From a virus, in the IMG/VR virus record IMGVR_UViG_3300020448_000002, positions 1-64,000 of that record: DNA of 64,000 nt; one strand, given 5' to 3'. Each line of letters starts with the position of its first letter. Position 1 is the first letter of the stretch. Positions 7,824-16,463 of this stretch are shown here, piece by piece. A program made the translations under genes and the position numbers. The notes beneath the pieces were generated by a model that saw nothing but the letters and a program-made list of their open reading frames with translations, ran no database searches and was not told the origin of the DNA.

Positions 7824-10800
7824 ATGGCAATATCTAAAGATACTAAAATAAATGTTTACAAGATGATTTCTCCTAACATTGGGAAGTCAGCTGCAGCTGG
7901 TGCTGCAGATAAAACATCTGCAAATTATCAGATGAAAACTATTCAAGCATTTAATAATCTAGGTGGTGTTCTTAATTCTATCGGTGGTGTTGTTGCTGAT
8001 ATAAAAAAGATAGAATTAAAAAGATTACAAGACGAAAAGAAAAGAATAAAAACTTTTGATCCCAAGTACACTAAGGTAGAGAAACCTAAGTTCGCATCCT
8101 TTGTTAATGATTTTATTGGTAGGAACGCACCTAATTTCTTAGAAGGTTTATTAAAAGTATTCACTGGGTTTATTAAACTTGCAGTCATTAAACCTGCACT
8201 AGAGTGGTTAGCGGATAAGAATAATCAACAGAAGATTAAAAATACTATAGAAACTATCTTCAAGTTCCTAAAATTTGTTACGACATTTATATCGAAACGA
8301 CTGTCGGGACTGATGGACGGGTTGTATGATCTCTTACGGGATGATGCTACATGGTGGGAAAGACTCACGGGATTTGCCAAATCGTTTATACATTTGGGTG
8401 CTCTCTTTGTAGGTCTTAGATGGTTGACTAATCCTGTTAAGTTAATCAAGGATGTTAGAGGTGTTCTAACAATATTTTATAGATCATTAACTAGATTCTC
8501 TAAAGGACTAAGAACTAGAGGAAGATTTCCTGGTGGATGGAAGGGTAAATTATTAACAGGTGCAGTAGTAACAGGTGCTGCAGCATGGGGTATTAATAAG
8601 ACAGTAAATGTTAATGATGAAGACGAGATGTCTTATGGTGGTTTCCGTCAGAAAAAATTACCTGAGTTTGCTACTGGTGGTTGGATCTCTGGTCCTGAAT
8701 CAGGTTATCCAGTCTCTACAAGTCCTGGTCGTGGTAGTCCTGAGTTTATAGGTCATGGAACTGAGTACGTAGCGAAGAAAAATACTGGTGAGAGTTTTAT
8801 TATACCATTCAATAACTTTGCTACAAGAGCAATGCCTGGTTTGACTGAAGCAAACATGATGACTGCTTCACAACTTGGGTTTGATTTACCACGACTTAAC
8901 GATAAACAATTCTTCTTAGGTAAGATGTTTAGTGGTGCCAAGAATCTATTCTCAGGAAAAACTTGGAGTGGTGGTAACAGAGGAACAGGAAGAGATGGAT
9001 CTTTTGGACTAGGAACTTACGGTAAAGGAAGACCAAGTGACGGAGCATCTGCAACAGCAGGTGGTGGTGCCAATGCAGGATGGCAGGGTAGATTGATGCA
9101 AAGTTTACCTCAGATAGGTAGTGCAGTATTTGGTAATAAAGGTGGTGCTATTGGTGGTGCTATCTCAACTATCTTTGGTGGAATGGGTTCTGGTGAAGGT
9201 GGTAAAGCAACTGGTATGGATATCATAAGAGGTATCGGTGGTGTTGCAAGTCAGTTTCTAGAACCAGGTAGTAAGGGAGCAAACATACTTAATACTGTTG
9301 GTGGTCTTGCTAGTACAATGTTCGGAGCAGGAACCGAAGGGATGTCCTTTGGTCAAAGACTCGGACATCTAGGAAAAGATTTCTTAGGTAGATTTGGTAA
9401 TAACATGCTAGGTCAGTTGACTGGCATGGATGGTGCAGGTCTTAACCAAGCACTTGGTAATATATTGGGTGCAACTCAAGGTGGTGGAGGTAAGAGAGGT
9501 GCAGATCAAAAACTAGTAGGTGGTGGACAACAAGCAGTAGTAGAAGCAGGTCGTGGATTCTTGAACCAAGGATACACAGTCTTTAATCATCCTAACTTTA
9601 AAAATAATAGATGGAGAAAGGGACCTCCTAATAAATCAGGATATGATCCTGCAGCAAGACAGAGAAGTGGTAAAGGTGGTCTCTATGATAAAGGATTAGC
9701 ATTTGATGTTGGTTGGTTCGGTAAGGGTAGTAAAGATGCTCAGTTACAGAACGTTGCTAACATGGCATACGGTAACAAGAAAGGATTAAAATTAACTTCT
9801 ATTATTGGTGACATCTGGGGTAAATGGATCTTTGGTGGTACTAAGAAACCACCAGGTTCTTATGGTGTAAGAAATAAAATCCAAATGGGATTCGGTGACA
9901 GTCAAGTAGCAGGTAGTGGTGACATTGGCATGTCTGGAAGTGAGTTAGAAAGAATGAAAAAGGTCATCGCAATAAAGAGTGGTGGTGATCCAGATCAAAT
10001 GGCAGTTACTGCTAGAAGTCTATTCAATCAGGCAAGTATGGGTAGTGGAACTACCATGCAGAGTATGACTGATATACTTGATTCTCTTGGTGTCAATGAG
10101 AACATGACAATCAATCCTGCTGTCCAGAATAAAGCGAACAAAGCTATAATGGCTTCGATGGACGACACTTGGATGAGTAGTATGCTAGGCAAGAAAGGTT
10201 ACTCTGAACCTCAAGCAATGGCATTGATGAACGCTACTGGATTTGGTAAAGGTATTTACTCTGGTAAGTCAGGTGCATCTAGTATAAAATTTGGCGATGC
10301 TGTATTCAATACAGAAGATAATAAGTTCTTCAATACCTTCATGAAGAACAGTGACCTAGGTGTTGCAGATGGTAGTAATCCATTCTTCCCTAGTGGTTTA
10401 GAAACAAATACTAAAAAGAAAAACAAACGTGGTAGTGGTGCAAGGAAGAACCGTTCGGAAACAATGTATAGTCCTTCTGTATCTACTGCAAGTTCTGCTA
10501 ACACAGGTAGTGGTAGTATATTAGGAGGTCCTTCAAATTCTGGTGGACAACAGACAGCTCCTAAAGATACTAAGAGAGAAGAATCATATGCTTTACAGAA
10601 GGTATATAAAGACAGAGCATACTCTAGAGAGCAGATCACAGAGAGAACAAGGAGACTTGTTGCTGAAACTATGGCTGCTGTTGAAGCACACAACGCTTCA
10701 GTAAGAGCAAACGTTGCAGCTGCAGCATCAGCAGTTGAAAAGATGAAGACAGGTGGTGGTGGTTCGTTACCAGGACTTGCAGGTGCTAAGTCAGCATTAA

Positions 10801-10844
10801 ATGCTGCTAATCTTCAAAGTAATTTCAGTATTGCTAAGTTCTAA
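7824..10844 (+). CDS. Large tail protein, tape-measure candidate 2 with possible hydrolase domain
   Basis: 1006 residues, paralogous to its upstream neighbour at the N-terminus: KINVYKMISP aligns with KINPYKLVNP, VLNSIGGVVADIKKIE with TVNSIGLVVKDLHTIS, and both continue with a charged helix and hydrophobic helices. The middle is Gly-rich. At about 9535-9870 there is a compact region (GRGFLNQGYTVFNHPNFKNN, GGLYDKGLAFDVGWFGKGSK) that recalls G.A.D motifs of peptidoglycan peptidases, and at about 9960-10330 a second globular part (GGDPDQMAVTARSLFNQASM). The C-terminus is helical. Likely a tail-lumen or hub protein that may help penetrate the cell wall; the enzyme idea is weak because no full catalytic set is visible. 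Confidence 0.55.
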   Translation: MAISKDTKINVYKMISPNIGKSAAAGAADKTSANYQMKTIQAFNNLGGVLNSIGGVVADIKKIELKRLQDEKKRIKTFDPKYTKVEKPKFASFVNDFIGRNAPNFLEGLLKVFTGFIKLAVIKPALEWLADKNNQQKIKNTIETIFKFLKFVTTFISKRLSGLMDGLYDLLRDDATWWERLTGFAKSFIHLGALFVGLRWLTNPVKLIKDVRGVLTIFYRSLTRFSKGLRTRGRFPGGWKGKLLTGAVVTGAAAWGINKTVNVNDEDEMSYGGFRQKKLPEFATGGWISGPESGYPVSTSPGRGSPEFIGHGTEYVAKKNTGESFIIPFNNFATRAMPGLTEANMMTASQLGFDLPRLNDKQFFLGKMFSGAKNLFSGKTWSGGNRGTGRDGSFGLGTYGKGRPSDGASATAGGGANAGWQGRLMQSLPQIGSAVFGNKGGAIGGAISTIFGGMGSGEGGKATGMDIIRGIGGVASQFLEPGSKGANILNTVGGLASTMFGAGTEGMSFGQRLGHLGKDFLGRFGNNMLGQLTGMDGAGLNQALGNILGATQGGGGKRGADQKLVGGGQQAVVEAGRGFLNQGYTVFNHPNFKNNRWRKGPPNKSGYDPAARQRSGKGGLYDKGLAFDVGWFGKGSKDAQLQNVANMAYGNKKGLKLTSIIGDIWGKWIFGGTKKPPGSYGVRNKIQMGFGDSQVAGSGDIGMSGSELERMKKVIAIKSGGDPDQMAVTARSLFNQASMGSGTTMQSMTDILDSLGVNENMTINPAVQNKANKAIMASMDDTWMSSMLGKKGYSEPQAMALMNATGFGKGIYSGKSGASSIKFGDAVFNTEDNKFFNTFMKNSDLGVADGSNPFFPSGLETNTKKKNKRGSGARKNRSETMYSPSVSTASSANTGSGSILGGPSNSGGQQTAPKDTKREESYALQKVYKDRAYSREQITERTRRLVAETMAAVEAHNASVRANVAAAASAVEKMKTGGGGSLPGLAGAKSALNAANLQSNFSIAKF

Positions 10845-12220
10845 TGACAATCCAAAGATCTAATGTAGGTGAAATTGAATATCGTCTTAGTCTTTTCAGA
10901 GATGGTAAACGTTTGGCGAATGAGGAAGGAGCATTCAACTTGTACAACTTCTGCAGAGGTTGGGAGATTCGTGAACGTCTTGATAGATCTACAGTAGAAG
11001 CATCATTTGTTTTTGAAGACTCTGCAGGTATCATCAACATGATGACAGGTCATGAAGAATTAAAACTACAAGTCACAACTTCTATTATTGATAGAACATA
11101 TAACTTCAGAATATACTGTGTTCACTCACGTTCTAGAACAAACCCAACTAATGATGTGTTCATGGTTGAGGCATGTTCTACTGAGTTTATTAAGAATGAA
11201 TCAGTTAGTGTCTTTGGTGATTCAACAGAAATTTTTCAAGGTAAAAGTGAAGCAAGTGATATAGTAAACAGTATTTTAACTGAATCAAGATACCTTGATA
11301 GTAAAAAGAAAGTATTTACTGAAGAGAGTATTAATAATCAAAGATTTACTGCACCTAACTGGAGACCTTTTGATACAATCTATTGGTTAGCACAGAGAAG
11401 TGTAAGAAAATCTAGGAAGGGTGGTATATTACAGAATGGATTTCTATTCTATGAAAATGGTTTAGGTTATCATTTCAGATCTGTTGATGGATTAATTGAT
11501 GACATTAATGATCAGACATTCGACAAGCAAACAAATAAACTTACAGGAAAACCTAGGTGTTACAAGTATCATTACAGTCCTAAGAAAGTTGACGAGACTG
11601 CTGCTGATGCATTTACTATCAGTGGTATTACATTTCCAAGAGAGAAACATCTTTTAGAACTGATGAGGGATGGTAGTTTCTCAGGATACTCAGTTGGATT
11701 TGATCCAGTTACTATAGGATCATCTAAGATGGGTATGAGTACAGAACTAACAACTAATGATCCTACCTATGACTTGGATAAGATATGGGAAAAGATGTCT
11801 CATTTAGACGGAAAGAAAACAGTTAACCCTATGACTCAACTAGATCCTATTGTTCATACTATGGTGTCTAAACCAAGAAGAATTAGGTATTCATTCTTAC
11901 CAAATCAAACATTTGATCCTAAGTTTATAAACAATCCTCAAGCAAACTATCAAGAGTTGATAGATTTACAAGCATATCAGTTCATGAGATTAGAATCTCT
12001 TAAAAATATTCAACTTAAAGTAACTATACCAGGTAACTTAGATTTGTATGCAGGTGGTGGAATAGATGTTATCATACCTGCTAACTTTAAATCTGGTAGA
12101 CAAACACCATTAGACAGGAAATATAGTGGTAGATATTTAATATCGTCAGTAAAACATAATACTACAGGAACTATTCTTTACACCGAACTAGACTTACTCA
12201 AGGACTCTGTGTTAAGATAA
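10844..12220 (+). CDS. Baseplate hub protein, gp27-like
   Basis: 458 residues, ATG overlapping the previous stop (TAATG). The layout is that of phage hub proteins of the gp27/GpD type: an N-terminal beta domain (GEIEYRLSLFRDGKRL...WEIRERLDRSTVEASFVFEDSAG), a middle part with PFDTIYWLAQRSVR and GFLFYENGLGYHFRSVD (typical of hub domain 2), and a late tube-like segment (LDLYAGGGIDVIIPANFKSG...RYLISSVKHNTTG). It would form the trimeric ring that holds the gp5 spike, encoded next but three. Named from fold pattern and position, not from clear T4 identity. Confidence 0.65.
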   Translation: MTIQRSNVGEIEYRLSLFRDGKRLANEEGAFNLYNFCRGWEIRERLDRSTVEASFVFEDSAGIINMMTGHEELKLQVTTSIIDRTYNFRIYCVHSRSRTNPTNDVFMVEACSTEFIKNESVSVFGDSTEIFQGKSEASDIVNSILTESRYLDSKKKVFTEESINNQRFTAPNWRPFDTIYWLAQRSVRKSRKGGILQNGFLFYENGLGYHFRSVDGLIDDINDQTFDKQTNKLTGKPRCYKYHYSPKKVDETAADAFTISGITFPREKHLLELMRDGSFSGYSVGFDPVTIGSSKMGMSTELTTNDPTYDLDKIWEKMSHLDGKKTVNPMTQLDPIVHTMVSKPRRIRYSFLPNQTFDPKFINNPQANYQELIDLQAYQFMRLESLKNIQLKVTIPGNLDLYAGGGIDVIIPANFKSGRQTPLDRKYSGRYLISSVKHNTTGTILYTELDLLKDSVLR

Positions 12221-12223
12221 ATA
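12216..12223 (+). promoter_or_regulatory. Late promoter GATAAATA (CP12-CpeT)
   Basis: Overlaps the end of the hub gene. It lies 23 bases before the CP12 start, followed by a CAGGAG ribosome site at 12235-12240. Confidence 0.6.
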
Positions 12224-12246
12224 ATAATATAGTACAGGAGTTAGCT

Positions 12247-12552
12247 ATGATTACCGAAGAATTTAAAGGTATCGGAGAAAATCCTCAAGCGAAAAGGACT
12301 CATGACTTAGATCACGAAGTTTATCTTGATCCTAAAGATGGAAAAGAGCATATCAATCATGGTATGTTAGAATATTCAGTAGATGAACTTAATACAGTTC
12401 ATGCAGATTATGAATACTCTCACAAAGGTGAGGTAGTAGACCCTAATGAAGGTAAGATAAATGACTGGCATACAAGACATGAAGATAAGCATTTAGAAAT
12501 CTATTGCGACAATCATCCAGACGCATTTGAGTGTAGAGTATACGACGATTAG
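12247..12552 (+). CDS. cp12: CP12-domain protein (Calvin cycle inhibitor)
   Basis: 101 residues. The C-terminal 20 residues (HLEIYCDNHPDAFECRVYDD) match the CP12 signature C....P...EC..YD, with the redox cysteine pair at C87 and C96. CP12 binds glyceraldehyde-3-phosphate dehydrogenase and phosphoribulokinase and shuts down carbon fixation. Cyanophages carry it as an auxiliary gene that diverts host carbon and reductant towards nucleotide synthesis. The N-terminal 70 residues are acidic, lack cysteines, and are longer than in compact host CP12. It is placed inside the tail gene region with its own late-type promoter and RBS. Confidence 0.85.
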   Translation: MITEEFKGIGENPQAKRTHDLDHEVYLDPKDGKEHINHGMLEYSVDELNTVHADYEYSHKGEVVDPNEGKINDWHTRHEDKHLEIYCDNHPDAFECRVYDD

Positions 12553-12566
12553 ATAGTATTTTTGTA

Positions 12567-13019
12567 ATGGAGTCAATTTTTGATCAGTATCTGTTAGGTC
12601 ATTGGCATAACAGAGCACAAGCACAATCTAATCCCTCACTATTTGCTCAGACAGAGATTATCTGGGCAAAAGAGGGTGAGTGGTATACTTCTAAGAATTT
12701 TTACAGAGTAGATGGTCCTCACAAACCATATCGAAATAAAAAACATAAGATAAAAGTAGCATCTAAAAGTTACATAATCATGCAGAATTTCAGGCTTGAT
12801 GGAACAAGACATCAAGAATGTGATATGCATTTCACATTTCAAAATGATTATTGGAGTGGTAAACTAGACGGTACAAGATGTAAAGGTGAGAAAGGATACA
12901 CAGTAGAATCTATGATCAATCTCTATGGAGATAAATTATTCTCAAGAGACAGAGGATTAAACCAGAAGGGTGAGAAAGTTTGGGGTAGTGATGAAATTTA
13001 TAAGTTCGTCCGTATATAA
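12567..13019 (+). CDS. cpeT: CpeT/CpcT-like phycobiliprotein lyase
   Basis: 150 residues, shorter than the ~200 of host CpeT. Family motifs are in order: GHWHNRAQAQSNPSLFAQTE, GEWYTSKNFYRVDGPHKPYR, then GKLDGTRCKGEKGYTVES, and the end SRDRGLNQKGEKVWGSDEIY. These match the NR.QA...P, PYR, G..C....G.TY and DRG.D..G..VWGS signature. T-type lyases attach bilins to phycobiliproteins or act as bilin chaperones. It adjoins CP12 by 14 bases, and the two photosynthesis-related genes probably share a transcript. Points to a phycobiliprotein-bearing host (Synechococcus, or Prochlorococcus with phycoerythrin). Confidence 0.85.
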   Translation: MESIFDQYLLGHWHNRAQAQSNPSLFAQTEIIWAKEGEWYTSKNFYRVDGPHKPYRNKKHKIKVASKSYIIMQNFRLDGTRHQECDMHFTFQNDYWSGKLDGTRCKGEKGYTVESMINLYGDKLFSRDRGLNQKGEKVWGSDEIYKFVRI

Positions 13020-13023
13020 TTCA

Positions 13024-13085
13024 ACTTTTAATTCCCAAAATACCGCAAAAAAAATTCGTGGTATTTTTTCGCGTGTAAGGTTTTT
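13024..13085 (+). repeat. 62-base dispersed repeat, copy B
   Basis: Ungapped match to copy A (412-473), 54 of 62 bases identical. Here AATACC (13039-13044) can pair with GGTATT (13060-13065), followed by a T-run, which resembles a weak terminator after CpeT. Copy A cannot form this stem. Confidence 0.7.
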
Positions 13086-13178
13086 GTATTAAATATTACA
13101 CAAATCCAAAGAAAATCTAAAGAACCTCGCGTTTGTGTTGATTTCAATATAAAATAGTAGAAGATATTCAAACATAAT

Positions 13179-13331
13179 ATGAGTGGTGACAAAGCACATT
13201 ACGAACAACCAATAGTTTTTTATTCAGAATACATGACTGAAACAAAAAGAGTATTACTTCAGTTACATGAGGAAGATGAGGAATTACTAGTAGAGAAACC
13301 TTGGAGAAATGGCAGTCCACTAAGGGAATAA
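13179..13331 (+). CDS. Small acidic hypothetical protein, 50 aa
   Basis: ATG 13179 to TAA 13329-13331. The product starts MSGDKAHYEQPIVFYSEYMT and continues with a Glu/Asp-rich part (LHEEDEELLVEKPW). A separate gene just ahead of gp5, function unknown. The preceding 147 bases hold the repeat and AT-rich sequence without a clear promoter. Confidence 0.6.
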   Translation: MSGDKAHYEQPIVFYSEYMTETKRVLLQLHEEDEELLVEKPWRNGSPLRE

Positions 13332-13334
13332 ATA
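13327..13334 (+). promoter_or_regulatory. Late promoter AATAAATA (gp5)
   Basis: T4-type late word overlapping the stop of the 50-residue gene, 19 bases before the gp5 ATG. Confidence 0.6.
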
Positions 13335-13353
13335 ACTAAAAAACTGCTTAAAA

Positions 13354-15696
13354 ATGAAGCTAGTTGACGGTATACAAAATGAAAATTCATCAGGATTTGT
13401 CGGTAAGGACGGTTTCTTTTGGTGGGTAGGAGAAGTAGAAGATAACGAAGATCCAATGGAATTGGGTAGAGTTAAGGTACGTGTGCTTGGTTATTACACT
13501 AATCTACAAGGTGGAACCATAGCAGACCTTCCTACTCATGCTTTACCTTGGGCTACAGTATTACAACATACATCACAACCAGGTAATGATGGTCAAGGTG
13601 AGTCAACAGGACAATTACAGACTGGTGCTGTTGTTATGGGATTTTTCATGGATGGTGAAACTGCTCAAATGCCGATAGTTATTGGTGTTATGAGAGTTAA
13701 GAAGTCTGAAAATACTAAGACAACTTCAACACTTGCTTTTACAGATCAGTTACCAGAATGGGGTACAGCACCTAATTCATCTGCTATACATCCTGCAGAT
13801 AAAAATACTAACAAACCTTCAGCATTAAGACAGAGTGGACATAATAGTGTTGCATATCCAGGTCAAACTACTACAGAATCAGGAGGAGATGGATCTCCTA
13901 AAAATATTGGTGTAGATATACACGGTAGTTCATATAACCCTATTAAACCTTTAGATCCTTCACATCCATTTCCTACTGCTAATGGTATTGGTGGTCCTTG
14001 GAAGAGTTTAGAGTATAAGATGTCTTACATGGTAGAGGATTTGGCACATATGACCTCTAGTCTTGTTAAAATATCAGATGGCAAATATTTGGATATAGTT
14101 GTAGGTAAATACGTAACAACAAAAGACTTAACGATGAAAATAGATAATTTCTTGACAGTTATATACAGTCAAGTTATTTCTACTATGCGTCAAGCAACAT
14201 CTACACTAGCAGATACTTTAAAAGTAGATGCATTACAGTCAGACGCTACTGGTATACCATTTGCATCATATAATTCTATTCACGAAGCAGCAGAAACAGT
14301 TTTAAAGTCTTTATGTGTTATAGACGCTAATATTGACACTTATAAGAAAGAACCTTTAGATACAGTTGGTAAGTATATTGATACATGTTTAACTAATACT
14401 AAAACAAAGGAAGAACTAGTAAAACACACAGTTGATGAAGTTGTAAAGAGTATTGTTGATGAGTCTACTAAAATTATCAAGAATTTAAGTGATGTAGTTA
14501 CAACTGTAAAAGATAAAGTAAAATCTACTAATGGTTATAACATTATAACTGAATGGGAGACAGGAAGCGGTATATTTGAGTTAAGGTCAGATTTATTCAA
14601 TCAAACACATACAAACCTGACTGGTTTGATGAAGATATTACTTAAATTCCGTTCTAGTGAATGTAATAGAACTACTGATGGTAAAGACTTAATTGGTTGG
14701 TTCCCTCTATTTGGTTGTACTCGTTTAACTGGTAAAGATTTGGATGCAATCAATAAAATAAGAGGTGATGACTTATTTGGATCTATGTTTAAACAGGCAG
14801 ATCCAAATATGACTACTGCTACAAATTATATTAGTGGAGGTTATGAATTACATCTAGGGACACCAGGTCGTAAGGCAGATATTAGCAAGAAAGCAAATGG
14901 AACAACTCATACCTCTATTACCTTTAATAATGCACATCTCTATGAAAAACAGATAAGAGATCAATTAAGAAAAGCAGTTGATTATGATACATTGTCAGAC
15001 GAAGTTATAGAAGCAAAAGTTGTAGAATATGTTAATGAGGCAACTAATAATGAAGGTGATACAGGTGCTTTAGTAGCAGATCATATATCATACGCAGGAG
15101 TATTAACTCAAGAAGTTCATGGTGATGACTGTAAAATCGTAAATAAAGATTATGTTCGTAATATTGAAGGTGACTATCTACTAAAAATAACTGGTAATTG
15201 TCATATTGAAGTGGGAGGAGGATTTTACTTAGGTGCAGAGGGAGGAACAAGTAAACATGCTCTTAGATTTGGATCTGATGTTGATATGAATGTTGTAGGA
15301 TCTAAATTTGAACTACAAGGAACAGAATGTAGATTAGGATCAGTTTCAACTAAAATTACTGGTAGTATATTTGAAAACTCATCTTATCAACAAACTATGA
15401 GTGGTATGGAGATTACTATGTCAGCAGAGAACTCTATAGAAATGGTAACACCACACATACTACAGTTAATCAACATAGAGCAAAGTGAAACACCTAAGAA
15501 AGTTACTGGAATAAGGACTGTGATTAATGGTGGATATGAGACTATATTAAATCCATCAATACTAGAAAACTATAAAGTTAACCTATCATCTACCGCAGGG
15601 TACTACAATAATGCTATCATTAGTGGTAAATTTAGCGTTATTACACCCAACACAACCAGTTCAGAAACTGTCACAGGGACGTTGACCCTTCAATAA
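13354..15696 (+). CDS. 5: Baseplate hub spike protein gp5
   Basis: 780 residues against 575 in T4. The N-terminal ~120 residues form the gp5 OB-fold: GFFWWVGEVEDNEDPMELGR, VKVRVLGYYTN, LPWATVLQH and GAVVMGFFMDG..AQMPIVIGVM. A long helical middle follows. The C-terminal ~200 residues are beta-rich (NIEGDYLLKITGNCHIEVGG, ALRFGSDVDMNVVGSKFEL), as expected for a spike. I see no T4 lysozyme domain (no catalytic E with the Y.D..G..T.G.G pattern), so cell-wall digestion must come from elsewhere. Confidence 0.82.
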   Translation: MKLVDGIQNENSSGFVGKDGFFWWVGEVEDNEDPMELGRVKVRVLGYYTNLQGGTIADLPTHALPWATVLQHTSQPGNDGQGESTGQLQTGAVVMGFFMDGETAQMPIVIGVMRVKKSENTKTTSTLAFTDQLPEWGTAPNSSAIHPADKNTNKPSALRQSGHNSVAYPGQTTTESGGDGSPKNIGVDIHGSSYNPIKPLDPSHPFPTANGIGGPWKSLEYKMSYMVEDLAHMTSSLVKISDGKYLDIVVGKYVTTKDLTMKIDNFLTVIYSQVISTMRQATSTLADTLKVDALQSDATGIPFASYNSIHEAAETVLKSLCVIDANIDTYKKEPLDTVGKYIDTCLTNTKTKEELVKHTVDEVVKSIVDESTKIIKNLSDVVTTVKDKVKSTNGYNIITEWETGSGIFELRSDLFNQTHTNLTGLMKILLKFRSSECNRTTDGKDLIGWFPLFGCTRLTGKDLDAINKIRGDDLFGSMFKQADPNMTTATNYISGGYELHLGTPGRKADISKKANGTTHTSITFNNAHLYEKQIRDQLRKAVDYDTLSDEVIEAKVVEYVNEATNNEGDTGALVADHISYAGVLTQEVHGDDCKIVNKDYVRNIEGDYLLKITGNCHIEVGGGFYLGAEGGTSKHALRFGSDVDMNVVGSKFELQGTECRLGSVSTKITGSIFENSSYQQTMSGMEITMSAENSIEMVTPHILQLINIEQSETPKKVTGIRTVINGGYETILNPSILENYKVNLSSTAGYYNNAIISGKFSVITPNTTSSETVTGTLTLQ

Positions 15697-15732
15697 TCTT
15701 ATGGTATTATAGATATATCTACAGAGGTATCT

Positions 15733-15942
15733 ATGACTGACTATAAAGATTATGGAGATAATGAAATTTATCTCGCACATGTTTTTATTAACATGTCTAA
15801 GAGACAAATCAAACTTGTTTCTGAAGATGGTTACGAAGATACCGTAACTTGGAAGTTCGACAGAGAGGGTAGTGAAGGTTTTTCTGAAACTACATCTGCT
15901 ATGATCGAATGTATGGATGAAGATTTAATTACTATTTTTTAA
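15733..15942 (+). CDS. Small acidic hypothetical protein, 69 aa
   Basis: ATG 15733 with an AGAGG ribosome site. The product is beta-rich in pattern (RQIKLVSEDGYEDTVTWKFD) and ends SAMIECMDEDLITIF. It overlaps the next gene by one base (TAATG). It is the first of five coupled small genes between gp5 and the fibre genes. Function unknown. Confidence 0.7.
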   Translation: MTDYKDYGDNEIYLAHVFINMSKRQIKLVSEDGYEDTVTWKFDREGSEGFSETTSAMIECMDEDLITIF

Positions 15943-16256
15943 TGACTGATTTTCAAGAGATTACTGAAGAGGAAGCAAAAGAAAACTTTTCCTTCCTTTT
16001 GACTATGTGTGAAAGAAACAGAACTGTCTTTAAGATAAAACGTAAAGATGGTTCTATTGCATTATTATCACCTGTTAAACAGTCAGGACCTCCTGTTGAT
16101 CCAGAGGTTCTGCAAGTTGTTGAAGAATTCCGTAAAGGTTTTATCGAGAATGTAAATGACGACCCCAAATTGGCAGCATCATTCCAAAAAGAGGCTCAAG
16201 CGTCGATTGAAGCCGCAAGCACTACGACAGGCACAAAAGCGTCTGAAATTTCTTAA
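15942..16256 (+). CDS. Hypothetical protein, 104 aa
   Basis: Begins with an acidic helix (ITEEEAKENFSFLLTMCERN), then a short beta segment (TVFKIKRKDGSIALLSPVKQ), a proline hinge (GPPVDPEVL) and a helical Ala-rich tail. Translationally coupled to the previous gene. No family recognised. Confidence 0.7.
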   Translation: MTDFQEITEEEAKENFSFLLTMCERNRTVFKIKRKDGSIALLSPVKQSGPPVDPEVLQVVEEFRKGFIENVNDDPKLAASFQKEAQASIEAASTTTGTKASEIS

Positions 16257-16268
16257 AGCCAAATTATT

Positions 16269-16463
16269 ATGGAACTTACCCAAGAAGTAATTGATCAAAT
16301 TCAAGAAGCAATGAAACACACCAAAAGAAATGGTGATGTAAATTGGCAAGATGGTGATGAAATAAAAGTTCAGTTAGCAGGAACATTTGCTGCTGATAAA
16401 TTTATTGTGATAAAGAATGTTACTAAGAGTAGCACATCACTTCATAATTTTAAAAGTAAATGA
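16269..16463 (+). CDS. Small hypothetical protein, 64 aa
   Basis: ATG 16269, 13 bases after the previous gene. A Gln/Glu helix (LTQEVIDQIQEAMKHTKRNG) is followed by a beta-rich half (DEIKVQLAGTFAADKFIVIKNV). Its TGA overlaps the ATG of the downstream oxygenase (ATGA). Function unknown. Confidence 0.65.
   Translation: MELTQEVIDQIQEAMKHTKRNGDVNWQDGDEIKVQLAGTFAADKFIVIKNVTKSSTSLHNFKSK

Noticed and set aside
13354-15696. Lysozyme domain in gp5 as in T4
   Set aside because: No catalytic Glu with the usual Asp/Thr pattern found; the middle is helical and unlike T4 lysozyme.
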